From positions 62,001 through 126,000 of the forward strand of contig NZ_FNNZ01000006.1 of the NCBI RefSeq assembly GCF_900106925.1: a stretch of 64,000 nt of DNA, read 5' to 3'. Of this stretch, positions 28,245-37,945 are shown piece by piece (position 1 is the stretch's first letter; every line of letters starts with the position of its first letter). The notes below the pieces were generated by a model that was given only the letters and a program-made list of their open reading frames with translations, was not told the DNA's origin and ran no database searches. Origin of the DNA: Thiocapsa roseopersicina (GTDB taxonomy: Bacteria > Pseudomonadota > Gammaproteobacteria > Chromatiales > Chromatiaceae). Both the position numbers and the translations under genes were made by a program.

Positions 28245-28832
28245 GTCGACGAGAAAACGAAAACGGTTAGGGCTTAACTCAAGAAATGATCGGATCCCGA
28301 ACCGCATCGATGCTCCCGCGCGGCTGCTGTATCCGCTTCGGTCGAACGATTCCGAACGAACGGGAGCTGCGGGCACCGGCGACTGCCGAGGCCGAAACAA
28401 GTGGAAAAGGGATCGGCCCGAGGACGCGGAGATCACTTGCCGAAGCCCCGGTATCTTAACAGCAGGGGTGAGACAAACCAGCATTGATCTTGCCCCCTGT
28501 TGCCCCGTCACCCAAGGCCGCGGGCAGCGTTCCCTTCGGCCGAGGTCGCCGACAGGTTCCGCCGTCGGCGATTAGCACCCGGAAGCGGTTCTCACGTATC
28601 ATCCTCGCTGGCGGCTTATGCGACCTCAGTCACGCCGCCTAGCTCGAGACCGCCTGGACGCTCCCGGTCCCGGAGCGCAGCGGCGGCGAGAAGAACCATA
28701 CACCCGGTGAATCGACACGGCCCAAAGGGGCCGACCGCCGGGCCCCATAAGCGAGTCGACCGAGATCAGCTGCCGAGCCCATTGACGCGGCTGAAACCAG
28801 CCTACTTGATCGCTCGAACACCCTCATTCTGT
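28245..28832. other. Divergent intergenic region of the polysaccharide locus
   Basis: About 590 bases separate two divergent operons of glycosyltransferase genes. Open frames extend into it from both sides, but they lack conserved sequence and I treat them as noncoding. It should hold both promoters; I could not identify a convincing -35/-10 pair or operator in it. Confidence 0.5.
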
Positions 28833-31800
28833 ATGATGACGAACCTGCCTCAGGCCCTTTTTCCGGATTCATCGGCGGCAATCTTGGGCTCAGGCTCCGT
28901 ACTCGTCGTCGCCGCTTCGCCCGGCGACGAGGTCTTCGGTTGCGGCGGCGCCTGTCGGCGACACTCCGAGGCGGGGGAGGACGTTCACGTCCTGGTCGTC
29001 ACGGATGGCTATCACGGGGTTTCCGATCCGGTCGTACAGGCGGAGATGAGGCGCAACCTCGAGTCCGAATGTCACTCGGCCGCTCAAGTCCTTGAGTATC
29101 ACAAGCCGTTGTTCTGGAAAGAATCACCAACGGCGATCGAGTATGGCGAAAGAATGGTGAGCCGACTCGCACAGCTCGTCGCCGAAACCGGAGCAAGGCT
29201 CGTGTACGCCCCATCCGTTTACGACCCGGATCCGACGCGGTCGGTGCTCGGCATGATCGCCCGCGAGGCGGTCCGTCGTATGTCGATCGACTGCGTGTTG
29301 GCGGTTTACGAGGTCGAGGTCCCGCTTCAACCAACCCATTTCCTCGATATCACGGACGTCTTCGATCTCAAGCAGGCCGCGATGGCGTGCTTCGTCTCGC
29401 GACCCGACATGCAGTCAAGGTGCGAGCAGATCGCCGCGCTGAATAGGCTACGTGCATACATGCTTCCCCAATCGGTCAAAGCCGCCGAGGGGCTCACGCT
29501 CGTTCGAGCCGAAGACCTATCCCGGCCGGTCGCAGGTACCTCGACTCGCCTGAAGAGCTGGACCGAATGTCCGTCGGACCGGCCCTTGGTTTCCGTCGTG
29601 ATTCGGAGCGCAAATCGGCCCGAGCTAGCCGATGCCCTCGACTCCATCGCCACCCAGACCTACCGACACATCGAGGTCATCCTGGTCGATGTCGAGGGGC
29701 AAGGAACCCTGATGCCCGAGCCCTGGTGCGGACAATTTCCGTTGCGCACTGCATCGACCGGAGCGCATCTCGGCCGAGGTGCTGCCGCAAATGTCGGGAT
29801 CATGGCCGCAACCGGGCACTATGTCGTTTTCTTGGACGACGACGACTGGTTTCTGCCGGACCATGTCGCCTGCCTCGTCGCGGCACTTCAGCGCTCCAAC
29901 ACGGCGCGTGTCGCCTATTGTGGAATCGAGTGCCGGAGGCGCAACGAGGCCGGCGATTGGGAGGTCGTTCACGTCTTCAACGAACCGCACGATGCAACGC
30001 GGCTCCTGATCGAGAACTACTTGCCCATCCACGCGGTTCTGTTCGAACGGTCTTTGGTCGACGATGAGTTGCGCTTCGAGGAAACCTTAAACGTTTACGA
30101 AGATTGGGATTTCTGGGTCCAGCTCAGCACGCGGTCCAATTTTGTCCACGTCGATCGGATTACAGCCGTCTACCGGATTGCATCGACAAGTGGTTTCGGC
30201 GTCCGCACGACCGACCCCGAGCTGCAAAGCAGTCTGGCGACGTTTTTTGCCCGCTGGCGCGCCCGCTGGTCGATTGAGCAGGTCATCGCGATCGCAGGCT
30301 ATACCAAGCATCAAGTCGCGCGGGCCAGGGACGATTCGCGACAGTATCGTGCCGAGGTCCAGTCCGAGCTGGACAGCCTTCAGGCAAAAGTGGCGGCACA
30401 GGCCGCGCTCGAGCAGACGGTCGAAGAGTTGCAGGAAACGCTCAGGGCACGCGAGACGCGAATTGCCAACTTGGAGGTTGCAACCGACGGCCGGCTGACG
30501 AATCTGGGCCGATTATCCGCGGCGCTCGCGACCTGTCAGGCCCGCCTCGGCAAGCTCGAGGCCGACAACGCCGAACAGTCGGCACGCATCCATGACCTTT
30601 CCGACACCCTCTCGGATACTCTCGCCGACAACAAGAGGGCGATCACGGAGCTCCAAGCGTCGCTTCGTGCCTCGACGGCGCAACTTGTGTCGGCACGATC
30701 CGAGCTGGACTCGGGGCGCGAACGGATTCATGAGCTCAAAGGCATCCTGTCCGCATGCGATGCCAAGGGTGCAGGCCTCGAGCGCGCCCTCGCGGCAGCA
30801 AGGAACACGGCAAGCGCGACCGAAAGCCAAAGACAGAAGCTCCTAACCAGAGTGGCCGCCCTGCAGACCAGCGCCAGCTGGTCCCTGAACGGTCGGCTGA
30901 TGCACCTCGAACAACGCCTTCCCGGATTGACCCGCGCGGCCTTCGCAGTGGCCCGAGCCACGTGGTGGACACTGACCCTGAGCTGGCGGCAGGCGCTGCG
31001 GCGACGTGCGCGGGCACGCCGCATTCTGGCATCCGGCTTATTCGACGAGACTTGGTACGCGCAGCGCTACCCGGATGTACTGCTCTGCGGCTATCGCCCG
31101 ATCTTTCACTGGCTGGCCGTCGGAGCGCGCGAAGGCCGTGATCCGAATCCGCTCTTCGACGGAGCCTGGTATCTGGCCCGAAGCGCCGCGGGAAAGCAGA
31201 CCGAGCCGGATCCGCTTTTCGATCCGCTTCTGGACTATCTTGACCATGGGGCTCGATCCGGCACAGATCCGCACCCATTGTTCGACTCGCGCTGGTACAT
31301 CGAGAAAAACCCAGAGGTTGCAGATCGCGGGGCCAATCCGCTGGCTGATTTTATCCGCAACGGAACCCACGAGGACCGGGACCCGCACCCGCTCTTCGAT
31401 GTCGACTGGTACCTCGCACAAAACCCGGATGTCGCGGCTGCCGGAATCAACCCCTTGGTCCATTTCATCGAGCAAGGCGCCGATGAAGGGCGTGATCCGC
31501 ATCCGCTGTTCCGCATCGACTGGTATCGCGATCGAAATCCGGAGGTCGCCGCGGCCGGGGTCAATCCATTGATCCACTTCATCGCGGAAGGCGCTCTCAG
31601 CGGGTGTGATCCTCACCCCCTGTTTCGCATTCCCTGGTACTTCGAGCGAAATCCCGATGTCGGCACTGCCGGCGCCAACCCCCTGATCCATTTCGTCACG
31701 CGGGGAATGGCGCAGGGAATGGATCCACACGTCCTGTTCGATGGCGCTTGGTACCGCGCGACCAATCCCGACGTCGCACAGGCGGGCATCGCGCCCTTTA

Positions 31801-33512
31801 TCCACTACGTCTGCCAAGGCTGGACCGAATCTCGGAACCCACATCCGCTGTTCGATATCACCTGGTATCTGGAGCACAATCCAGACGTGCGCGAGGCGGG
31901 AATCGACCCTTTCGCACACTATCTCGAGGCCGGTGCATTCGAGGGCCGCGACCCCTGCCCGCTCTTCGACACCGACTGGTATCGAAGCGAGAATCCGGAC
32001 ATCCTGGATGCCAACCCGCTGTATCACTATCTTACGGCGGGAGCGGCGGAAGGACGCCGACCTCACCCGCTCTTCGATTCCGCATGGTATTTGCGCGAGT
32101 ATCCCGAGGTCGCCACCAGCGGACGCAATCCTCTGGTGGACTATCTCATCTTCGGCGCAGACGAGGGACGTAATCCCGGCCCGGAGTTCGACACCCTCTG
32201 GTATCGGACGACCTATCCCGACACCCGATGCATGAATCCTCTGGTCCACTATGTGATCGCGGGTGCAGCCGAAGGGCGTTTACCGCGTCCCGACGCAATC
32301 GAAACGGGTCGGGCCGACGGCACATCGGCTCGCGATACGCTCGCGATTGCCTCTCCGCCCGCGACTGGATCCGGCATTCATTGGCAGCATTACTGGGAAG
32401 CCCTGCTGCCGACGCAGGAGGTGTCTCCGCAACGCGTCCTCGTCATCGACTGGAAGCCCCCCACCCCGGATCGCGACTCCGGCTCCTACCGCATGCATAT
32501 GATCCTGGAGCTCCTTCGCGAGGCCGATCAAGAGGTCGACTTCATCGCGGATCGCCCCGCCGAAGACACGAGCTACGCGCGCGCGCTCACGCGCAACGGG
32601 ATCTCCGTCGTCGTCGGGCACGAAGCCGCAATCTCACATCTTCGCAGCAACGGTGGTCGATACCGCGCGGTTTGGATCTCTCGTCCCGAGCTTGCCGAGA
32701 TCTATCTGCCGATCGTGCGCGCGTTCGCCGTCAAGGCGCGGGTCATCTACGATACCGTCGACCTTCACTGGATACGCTTCGAGCGGGGCATCCCGTTCGA
32801 CGACCATCCGGAACGCCTGACGAACATGGCCGATCGCTATCGCAGGATCGAGTTGTCCAACGCGCAGGCGGCCGACCTCACCATCGCCATCACGCCCGAA
32901 GAGAAGCGAGCGCTTCTCGCGCAGGATCCACAGCTCCACGTGGAGATCCTTCCGAATGTACACCGGCTCTGCGCGTGCGTGACACCCGCCTCGGCGCGGC
33001 AGGATCTCTTCTTTATCGGCGGCTTCAGCCATAGACCGAACGTCGACGCCGTCATCTACTTCGTCCGCGACATCCTTCCGCTCATCCATGAACAACAAGC
33101 CGGGATCAGATTCAATATCATCGGCAGCGACATGCCCGAGGAGATCCATGCGCTCGCGTCCGCACTGGTGAATCCGGTCGGTTACGTGCCGGATGTCACG
33201 GCCTGGTTCGAGCAGAGCCGCGTCTTCGTCTCGCCGCTGCGACACGGTGCAGGCATGAAAGGTAAGATCGGGCAGAGCTTGAGCCACGGACTCCCGGTCG
33301 TCACCACTCGGATCGGCGCCGAGGGCATGGGCCTCACCAACGAGATCGATGCCCTGATTGCGGATGATCCGCGCAGGTTCGCGCAATCCGTGTTGCGGCT
33401 CTACACCGACGACTCGCTCTGGCACCGAATGTCGGCCGCCGGACAAGAGCTGATCGAGCGCCACTACTCGAAAGAGGCTGTTCTACCCATGCTGCTGCCC
33501 CTTGTGAGCTGA
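28833..33512 (+). CDS. Giant fusion: degenerate PIG-L, GT2, coiled coil, WY repeats, GT4
   Basis: A 1559-residue protein. Residues about 20-170 are a PIG-L deacetylase fold, but the metal motif reads ASPGDE instead of AHPDDE and the later HPDH-type site reads DPDPTR, so it is probably not a deacetylase. Residues about 249-460 are a GT2 domain with FLDDDDWFLPDHV. A long coiled coil (about 500-670) leads through a conserved linker (LQTSASWSLNGRL) to eleven repeats of about 38 residues (about 737-1155). Residues about 1195-1555 are a GT4 domain like the protein at 23252-24682. The start is ATG 28833 or 28836; upstream sequence is unconserved and no ribosome site is clear. It probably makes a surface glycan, with the repeats serving as a scaffold or binding surface (inference). 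Confidence 0.85.
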   Translation: MMTNLPQALFPDSSAAILGSGSVLVVAASPGDEVFGCGGACRRHSEAGEDVHVLVVTDGYHGVSDPVVQAEMRRNLESECHSAAQVLEYHKPLFWKESPTAIEYGERMVSRLAQLVAETGARLVYAPSVYDPDPTRSVLGMIAREAVRRMSIDCVLAVYEVEVPLQPTHFLDITDVFDLKQAAMACFVSRPDMQSRCEQIAALNRLRAYMLPQSVKAAEGLTLVRAEDLSRPVAGTSTRLKSWTECPSDRPLVSVVIRSANRPELADALDSIATQTYRHIEVILVDVEGQGTLMPEPWCGQFPLRTASTGAHLGRGAAANVGIMAATGHYVVFLDDDDWFLPDHVACLVAALQRSNTARVAYCGIECRRRNEAGDWEVVHVFNEPHDATRLLIENYLPIHAVLFERSLVDDELRFEETLNVYEDWDFWVQLSTRSNFVHVDRITAVYRIASTSGFGVRTTDPELQSSLATFFARWRARWSIEQVIAIAGYTKHQVARARDDSRQYRAEVQSELDSLQAKVAAQAALEQTVEELQETLRARETRIANLEVATDGRLTNLGRLSAALATCQARLGKLEADNAEQSARIHDLSDTLSDTLADNKRAITELQASLRASTAQLVSARSELDSGRERIHELKGILSACDAKGAGLERALAAARNTASATESQRQKLLTRVAALQTSASWSLNGRLMHLEQRLPGLTRAAFAVARATWWTLTLSWRQALRRRARARRILASGLFDETWYAQRYPDVLLCGYRPIFHWLAVGAREGRDPNPLFDGAWYLARSAAGKQTEPDPLFDPLLDYLDHGARSGTDPHPLFDSRWYIEKNPEVADRGANPLADFIRNGTHEDRDPHPLFDVDWYLAQNPDVAAAGINPLVHFIEQGADEGRDPHPLFRIDWYRDRNPEVAAAGVNPLIHFIAEGALSGCDPHPLFRIPWYFERNPDVGTAGANPLIHFVTRGMAQGMDPHVLFDGAWYRATNPDVAQAGIAPFIHYVCQGWTESRNPHPLFDITWYLEHNPDVREAGIDPFAHYLEAGAFEGRDPCPLFDTDWYRSENPDILDANPLYHYLTAGAAEGRRPHPLFDSAWYLREYPEVATSGRNPLVDYLIFGADEGRNPGPEFDTLWYRTTYPDTRCMNPLVHYVIAGAAEGRLPRPDAIETGRADGTSARDTLAIASPPATGSGIHWQHYWEALLPTQEVSPQRVLVIDWKPPTPDRDSGSYRMHMILELLREADQEVDFIADRPAEDTSYARALTRNGISVVVGHEAAISHLRSNGGRYRAVWISRPELAEIYLPIVRAFAVKARVIYDTVDLHWIRFERGIPFDDHPERLTNMADRYRRIELSNAQAADLTIAITPEEKRALLAQDPQLHVEILPNVHRLCACVTPASARQDLFFIGGFSHRPNVDAVIYFVRDILPLIHEQQAGIRFNIIGSDMPEEIHALASALVNPVGYVPDVTAWFEQSRVFVSPLRHGAGMKGKIGQSLSHGLPVVTTRIGAEGMGLTNEIDALIADDPRRFAQSVLRLYTDDSLWHRMSAAGQELIERHYSKEAVLPMLLPLVS
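31041..32298 (+). repeat. Eleven-unit WYxxxNPDV protein repeat array
   Basis: Eleven consecutive coding repeats of about 36-42 residues follow the pattern FDxxWYxxxNPDVxxxGxNP, then LxHYxxxGxxEGRDPHPL. Units begin with F-x-x-x-W-Y; the second is altered, and units 9 and 11 are shortened. Nucleotide identity between units is modest, so the array is old rather than recently expanded. A four-unit version occurs at 58752-59199 in another gene. Confidence 0.9.
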
Positions 33513-33571
33513 AGACGTCTTGACAATACCAACCCCTCATCATGCACAAGCCCATCACACCTCGGGGTTTC

Positions 33572-34345
33572 ATGTCTGAGCCGAAAGACAACCGCGTTCT
33601 CGTCCTCGGCGTCTATCTGCCGTCCGTCGCGAACCACGCAGCACGGATCTCGGCAGATCTGCTCGCCGGGAACCAATGGCAGATCGATCTGCGATGGGCA
33701 GCTGTCGGCGAGGGAAACATCCCCGACGGACTTGGCGAGCTCACGGTTTTGAGGATGACCGAGCGGATGCCCAAATTCAGCATCCTCAATCGACTGCTTG
33801 CCGAGATCGACCTCTCCCCCTATCGATTCCTGGTCGTCGTCGACGACGACATCGAGCTGGAATCAGGCTTTCTCGACCGCTTCCTCGCCTATCAAACGGC
33901 ACATAACCTGACCTTGGCACAGCCCGCTCGAACGCACGACAGCTACATCGATCACTATTTCGTGGCTCAACTCCTCGGGGTCGAGGCGCGGCAAACGCAA
34001 TTCGTCGAGATCGGTCCGGTCTTCTCCCTGCGCCGCGATGGCTTTGCGCGCCTGCTCCCGTTCGACGAGGAAGCCCCGATGGGTTGGGGGCTCGATTTCG
34101 TTTGGCCCGTCCAGTTGGACGCGGGCGGTTGTCGCCTCGGCGTCATTGATGCCTCGCCCGTGCGGCATGCACTCCGTAAGCCTGTCACCACCTACGACTA
34201 CACGGAAACGAGCGCCGCCATGGAGCGGTTTCTGAGCGATCGCGTGCATCTGAGTCATGCGGCGGCATTCGTCGCGCTCGAGACCTATCCGCTTCGCGAA
34301 TCCGACCCCGCGCATGACGCCGGCCATCGACCGGGACCGCCTTGA
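33572..34345 (+). CDS. GT-A-fold glycosyltransferase-like protein, family unassigned
   Basis: A 257-residue protein with features of a GT-A glycosyltransferase: an N-terminal nucleotide-binding-like strand (NRVLVLGVYLP), a DXD-type motif in YRFLVVVDDDIELESGFLDR at about residues 86-105, and a later FSLRRDGFARLLPFDEEAP and MGWGLDFVWPV that could be the acceptor and catalytic side. I do not recognise a named family with certainty; DUF707-like proteins are similar in layout. I chose ATG 33572, which has a GGGG seven bases upstream, over ATG 33542. Its end overlaps the next gene by 32 bases. It sits just after the giant gene in the same direction. Confidence 0.65.
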   Translation: MSEPKDNRVLVLGVYLPSVANHAARISADLLAGNQWQIDLRWAAVGEGNIPDGLGELTVLRMTERMPKFSILNRLLAEIDLSPYRFLVVVDDDIELESGFLDRFLAYQTAHNLTLAQPARTHDSYIDHYFVAQLLGVEARQTQFVEIGPVFSLRRDGFARLLPFDEEAPMGWGLDFVWPVQLDAGGCRLGVIDASPVRHALRKPVTTYDYTETSAAMERFLSDRVHLSHAAAFVALETYPLRESDPAHDAGHRPGPP

Positions 34346-36371
34346 CGATCGCCTCATCCATCGGCACGCAGAGCGCGCATCGTATGCGCGATTTGCCACG
34401 GAAGCACACAATAAGGCACGAACGATCGTGACACAGCTTGCCCCATCTGTCCCGGAGCCGCTCATCAGTGCGGTCATCTGTACTTACAACCGAGCACCGC
34501 TGCTTCGGCAGGCGTTGGGCGCGCTCTGCGCGCAGACGATCGGACTTGATCGTTTCGAGGTCATCGTCGTCGACGACGGCTCGACCGACGATACGCGCGA
34601 GGTCGCCGAGCGTTTCTCCGGCGTGCTCCATCTGCGTTACGCCTATCAGGCGAATTCCGGGCTCGCCAGCGGCAAGAACCACGGCCTCTTCCTGTCGAGG
34701 GCGCCGATCGTCGCGTTTCTCGACGACGACGACGTCCTGGATCCGCATTGCCTCGAAGAGCACCACAAAACCCATGAGCGCTTTGCGCAACCCAGTTACG
34801 CGGTGCTGGGCTACACCGGACTGGCCGAAGAACCGGCGCGCTCGCCGCTGATGCGCTATGTCACGGATGTCGGCTGTCAGCTTTTTTCCTACCCGCACAT
34901 CAAGCACGAGTCGATCCTGGACTTCAGCTATTTCTGGGGCGGTCGTTCATCGTGCAAACGCGGCTTTCTTCTCGAATACGGGGTTTTCAACCCGGTCTTT
35001 CGTTTCGGCGCGGAAGACATCGAGCTGGGTTTCCGGCTCGAGAAGGTCGGCCTTCGCGTCGTCTACAACGCAGCAGCCATCAGCTCCATGGTCCGAAGCC
35101 TCTCCTTCGAGGACTTTTGCAGACGTTGTCGCCTACAAGGCCAGTCCAATTGGGCATTCAGTCAACTGCATCCGGACCCGTCCGTTCAGGCGTGGGCTCA
35201 AATCGATCATGCGGAGCTTGAATGGGCGCAGATCGCCCCCCGATTCGACGATCTCATGAAGGCCGCGGGTAATCTGGATCGCTTTGCTCAAGCGCGCGCG
35301 CGGATGGACCTGCACATCGATCCGATCACGACGGAGCTTCTTCACCAGTTCTATGCGGCCGCTTTTCGAGCCAATCGCATCCAAGGCACAATCGAGCGCA
35401 AGCTCGGCACCCTGGCAGCGCAACCCACGGCCTTGCGGGAAACGCCGTCGAAAGACGCGCACGGCCGCCGCAGCGCAAGCCCGATCCTGTCGATCACGCA
35501 TTGCGCAAGCCTCGATGAATACCGCGCATTCGCGTCGACCGCCGACCACTCGGACACCAAGCCGTCGGCGCTTGAAGCAGGCATCATCGACAGCGGCAAA
35601 GCCACCGAGATCGAGGGCTTTTGCCATGTCTGCGACAAGACCGTCAGGTTCAAGGTCGATTTCGCTCACGCCTATCTGCTCGACGGCAAGCTGACGCCGA
35701 ACTGGCGTGAAACGGTGACCTGCCCGGGCTGCGGCCTGAACAACCGAATGCGAGGCGCCATCAACGTCTTCGAGCAGGAATGCCGGCCCGGACCACAAGC
35801 CGACATCTATATCACCGAGCAGGCGACCGGATTCCATGCGTTGCTGCGCAAACGCTATCCCCGCGTCATCGGCAGCGAGTTTCTCGGCAGCGACCGGCGC
35901 TCCGGATCGGTCGACGACCGCGGCATCCGCAACGAAGACGTCACTCGTCTGAGCTTCGCGGACGCCAGCTTCGACTACGTCCTCTCGTTCGACGTCCTTG
36001 AGCATGTGCCCGACTATCGCGCCGCCTTGGCCGAATTCCACCGCGTCCTGAGATCCGGCGGCAGACTTCTGCTGAGCGTACCTTTCCGACCGAACGCTCC
36101 CGAAACGCTGATCAGAGCGCGGATCCTCGAGGACGGATCGATCGAGCACCTCACCGAGCCCGAGTATCACGGCGATCCCCTGCGACCTGACGGATGCCTG
36201 GCGTTCTATCATTTCGGCTGGGATTTGATCGACGCCATCCGCGGTGCCGGATTCAGCAACCCATCAAGCGCCTTCTTTGGATCCTTTGAGCTCGGCCATC
36301 TCGGCTCGGCACAAATGTTATTTATGGGAAGAAAAGAGGAGGAGCCTTTCATCGCCGCCGCGAGGAGGTAA
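34314..36371 (+). CDS. GT2 glycosyltransferase, zinc ribbon and methyltransferase fusion
   Basis: A 685-residue fusion. Residues about 48-380 are a GT2 enzyme with ISAVICTYNRAPLLRQALG, FEVIVVDDGSTDDTREVA and an intact FLDDDDVLDPHCLEEH, and a C-terminal helical part shared with the protein at 22207-23235. Residues about 438-480 hold two CxxC pairs (FCHVCDK and TCPGCGL), probably a zinc ribbon. Residues about 490-670 are a class I methyltransferase, with FDYVLSFDVLEHVPDYRAAL and VLRSGGRLLLSVPF; its motif I is weak. I chose ATG 34314 (MTPAIDRDRLDD), inside the previous gene. It may add and methylate a terminal sugar, which in some exported glycans stops chain growth (inference). Confidence 0.85.
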   Translation: MTPAIDRDRLDDRLIHRHAERASYARFATEAHNKARTIVTQLAPSVPEPLISAVICTYNRAPLLRQALGALCAQTIGLDRFEVIVVDDGSTDDTREVAERFSGVLHLRYAYQANSGLASGKNHGLFLSRAPIVAFLDDDDVLDPHCLEEHHKTHERFAQPSYAVLGYTGLAEEPARSPLMRYVTDVGCQLFSYPHIKHESILDFSYFWGGRSSCKRGFLLEYGVFNPVFRFGAEDIELGFRLEKVGLRVVYNAAAISSMVRSLSFEDFCRRCRLQGQSNWAFSQLHPDPSVQAWAQIDHAELEWAQIAPRFDDLMKAAGNLDRFAQARARMDLHIDPITTELLHQFYAAAFRANRIQGTIERKLGTLAAQPTALRETPSKDAHGRRSASPILSITHCASLDEYRAFASTADHSDTKPSALEAGIIDSGKATEIEGFCHVCDKTVRFKVDFAHAYLLDGKLTPNWRETVTCPGCGLNNRMRGAINVFEQECRPGPQADIYITEQATGFHALLRKRYPRVIGSEFLGSDRRSGSVDDRGIRNEDVTRLSFADASFDYVLSFDVLEHVPDYRAALAEFHRVLRSGGRLLLSVPFRPNAPETLIRARILEDGSIEHLTEPEYHGDPLRPDGCLAFYHFGWDLIDAIRGAGFSNPSSAFFGSFELGHLGSAQMLFMGRKEEEPFIAAARR

Positions 36372-36451
36372 ACAAGGGGTCCACTCAAGACGGGCGGCGG
36401 ATGCCGATCACCTCGGAGACACGGCACCTCGTTGGCCCCGGAAGAGGCGTT

Positions 36452-37114
36452 TCAGTGGTTTAGGCGGTGCATAAGGACGTTCGAAACGGCCTGCACATCG
36501 AAGGGTTCACCCAGAAACGAGAACAGCGGCTCAAGCGCCATGGGATCGTTCTTGTACGCGTCGTACTCCAAAACGAAGCAGTCGTCCGGATGCTCCGATC
36601 GATAGGCATGAAAGACCTGATCCAGGCGATGGACCATGGATACGATCGGCGCGGGATCACCATCCGCGTGCCAGGCCGAACGCGCTACCGCGTCGGCGTC
36701 TCTCGTGTTGAAGATCAGCTTGCAGGGATGCAGTTCGGTCCGAATGAAATCCAAGAAGGACGCGAGGTTCTCCACCTCGAAAAAGCGGATTTCCTTGAAT
36801 CCGACGACCCTGCAACCCTGCGGAGGACGTAAGACTTCGTCCCGAAACGTCTCGATCAAACGACGCGTATAGCGTTCGGGGTCGACGTCGCCGATCCCGT
36901 GCCAGGGGTGATTGCCGCACTGGCTGTTCTCCGAGTAAGTTACCTTGGCGTCGGCAAGCCTTATGGCACTCCAAAACAGCGGCAGAAGCGCCAAGTTGTT
37001 CTCCCCGCGAATACAATAGCCATCGATGGCGTTCAGAATCGCTTGAATCAAGGTCGAGCCCGAGCGGCCGTAGGTCACAATACATAGATACTGTAGAGAG
37101 GTTTCCGACATCAT
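36452..37114 (-). CDS. Sulfotransferase-family protein
   Basis: A 220-residue P-loop protein with the PAPS-binding loop at the N-terminus, YLCIVTYGRSGSTLIQAIL, and a later LIFNTRDADAVARSAW that matches the 3'-phosphate-binding region of sulfotransferases. The C-terminus (FVLEYDAYKNDP, PLFSFLGEPFD) is also typical. It likely transfers sulfate from PAPS to a sugar or other envelope acceptor. The start is one of two adjacent ATGs, 37114 or 37111. It is convergent with the GT2-methyltransferase fusion, 80 bases away. A double sulfotransferase occurs at 56466-59333, so sulfation recurs in this locus. Confidence 0.82.
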   Translation of the reverse strand: MMSETSLQYLCIVTYGRSGSTLIQAILNAIDGYCIRGENNLALLPLFWSAIRLADAKVTYSENSQCGNHPWHGIGDVDPERYTRRLIETFRDEVLRPPQGCRVVGFKEIRFFEVENLASFLDFIRTELHPCKLIFNTRDADAVARSAWHADGDPAPIVSMVHRLDQVFHAYRSEHPDDCFVLEYDAYKNDPMALEPLFSFLGEPFDVQAVSNVLMHRLNH

Positions 37115-37226
37115 CGCTATTGATCCCGACGGTCAATGCAGGCGAACCAGACCGGCATTCCGGCGAGCCGGCGTATGCCCATTAAGAATCCGAGGCGGCA
37201 CGGACGATCGGCAATAAGTCCAGCCG

Positions 37227-37865
37227 TTAGTCCGACGCTCGCTCCGACTGCTCCCGGCGTTTCAGAAATCCTTGGCCCAAGTGGTCTTCCCGCAGCGTCC
37301 CTTCGCCGCGACGCTCGTATGCGGCCCACTTTCGGGTTTTGCCCACGCATTGCCAGCGCGGATCTACATCAAGGAAATCAAGCAACAACTGAACGGCCGG
37401 CAAATGTATGTCGTCAATCACCAGCATTCCGCCGCGTCGCAGGCGTCCGGCACCATAGTACCAGTCGAGCATCGGGGTCGGAAAACCATGCCCGCCGTCG
37501 ATGAAGAACAGATCCAGCTCGGTTGGTTGAAGGGTCGGCAGCACCTCGTCGCTAAAGCCCTGGATCAACGTCAAGCGATCGGTCGCAATTCCCCGCTCGC
37601 GGCAGTGCAACAACAAGCCATCGATCTCCGATGTCCAGGGCGCAACGCAGGTATGCTCGGCACCCAGCAGAACAAAGAGCATGGTCGACAAGCCAAGGCC
37701 GGTCTCCAGGGTTCGCGATCGAGGCTCGCAGTGATCCGCGATGAATTCGTAGCAGGGCCGATCGGTGCGCCACACCCCGCCTTCGGGGTTACCGAGCTCG
37801 GTATGGACCTGCGGCAGGTCGGCGAACAGCCGGTCGACGATCTCGGAGCGAGGCTGTTCGGGCAT
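37227..37865 (-). CDS. Small class I methyltransferase
   Basis: A 212-residue protein of the Methyltransf_24 type. The SAM-binding strand is SRTLETGLGLSTMLFVLLG and the acidic/metal region is LDLFFIDGGHGFPTPMLDWY, followed by RRGGMLVIDDIHLPAV. I chose the ATG at 37865 (MPEQPRSEIVDRL); the open frame continues upstream without conserved sequence and overlaps the acyltransferase gene in another frame. It lies between the sulfotransferase and acyltransferase genes, all on the minus strand, and probably modifies a glycan or small metabolite; the substrate is unknown. Confidence 0.78.
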   Translation of the reverse strand: MPEQPRSEIVDRLFADLPQVHTELGNPEGGVWRTDRPCYEFIADHCEPRSRTLETGLGLSTMLFVLLGAEHTCVAPWTSEIDGLLLHCRERGIATDRLTLIQGFSDEVLPTLQPTELDLFFIDGGHGFPTPMLDWYYGAGRLRRGGMLVIDDIHLPAVQLLLDFLDVDPRWQCVGKTRKWAAYERRGEGTLREDHLGQGFLKRREQSERASD

Positions 37866-37945
37866 GGCGGCGTACCTGTTCGACTGCACGGATGACGGGG
37901 GAGGCTCGAGGCCAGCCGAACCGGCGGACCTCAACCCCGGACATG

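Noticed and set aside
28500-28832. N-terminal extension of the giant protein
   Set aside because: The 111 added residues are Arg/Ser/Pro-rich and unconserved in character, and the PIG-L fold begins just after the ATG at 28833.
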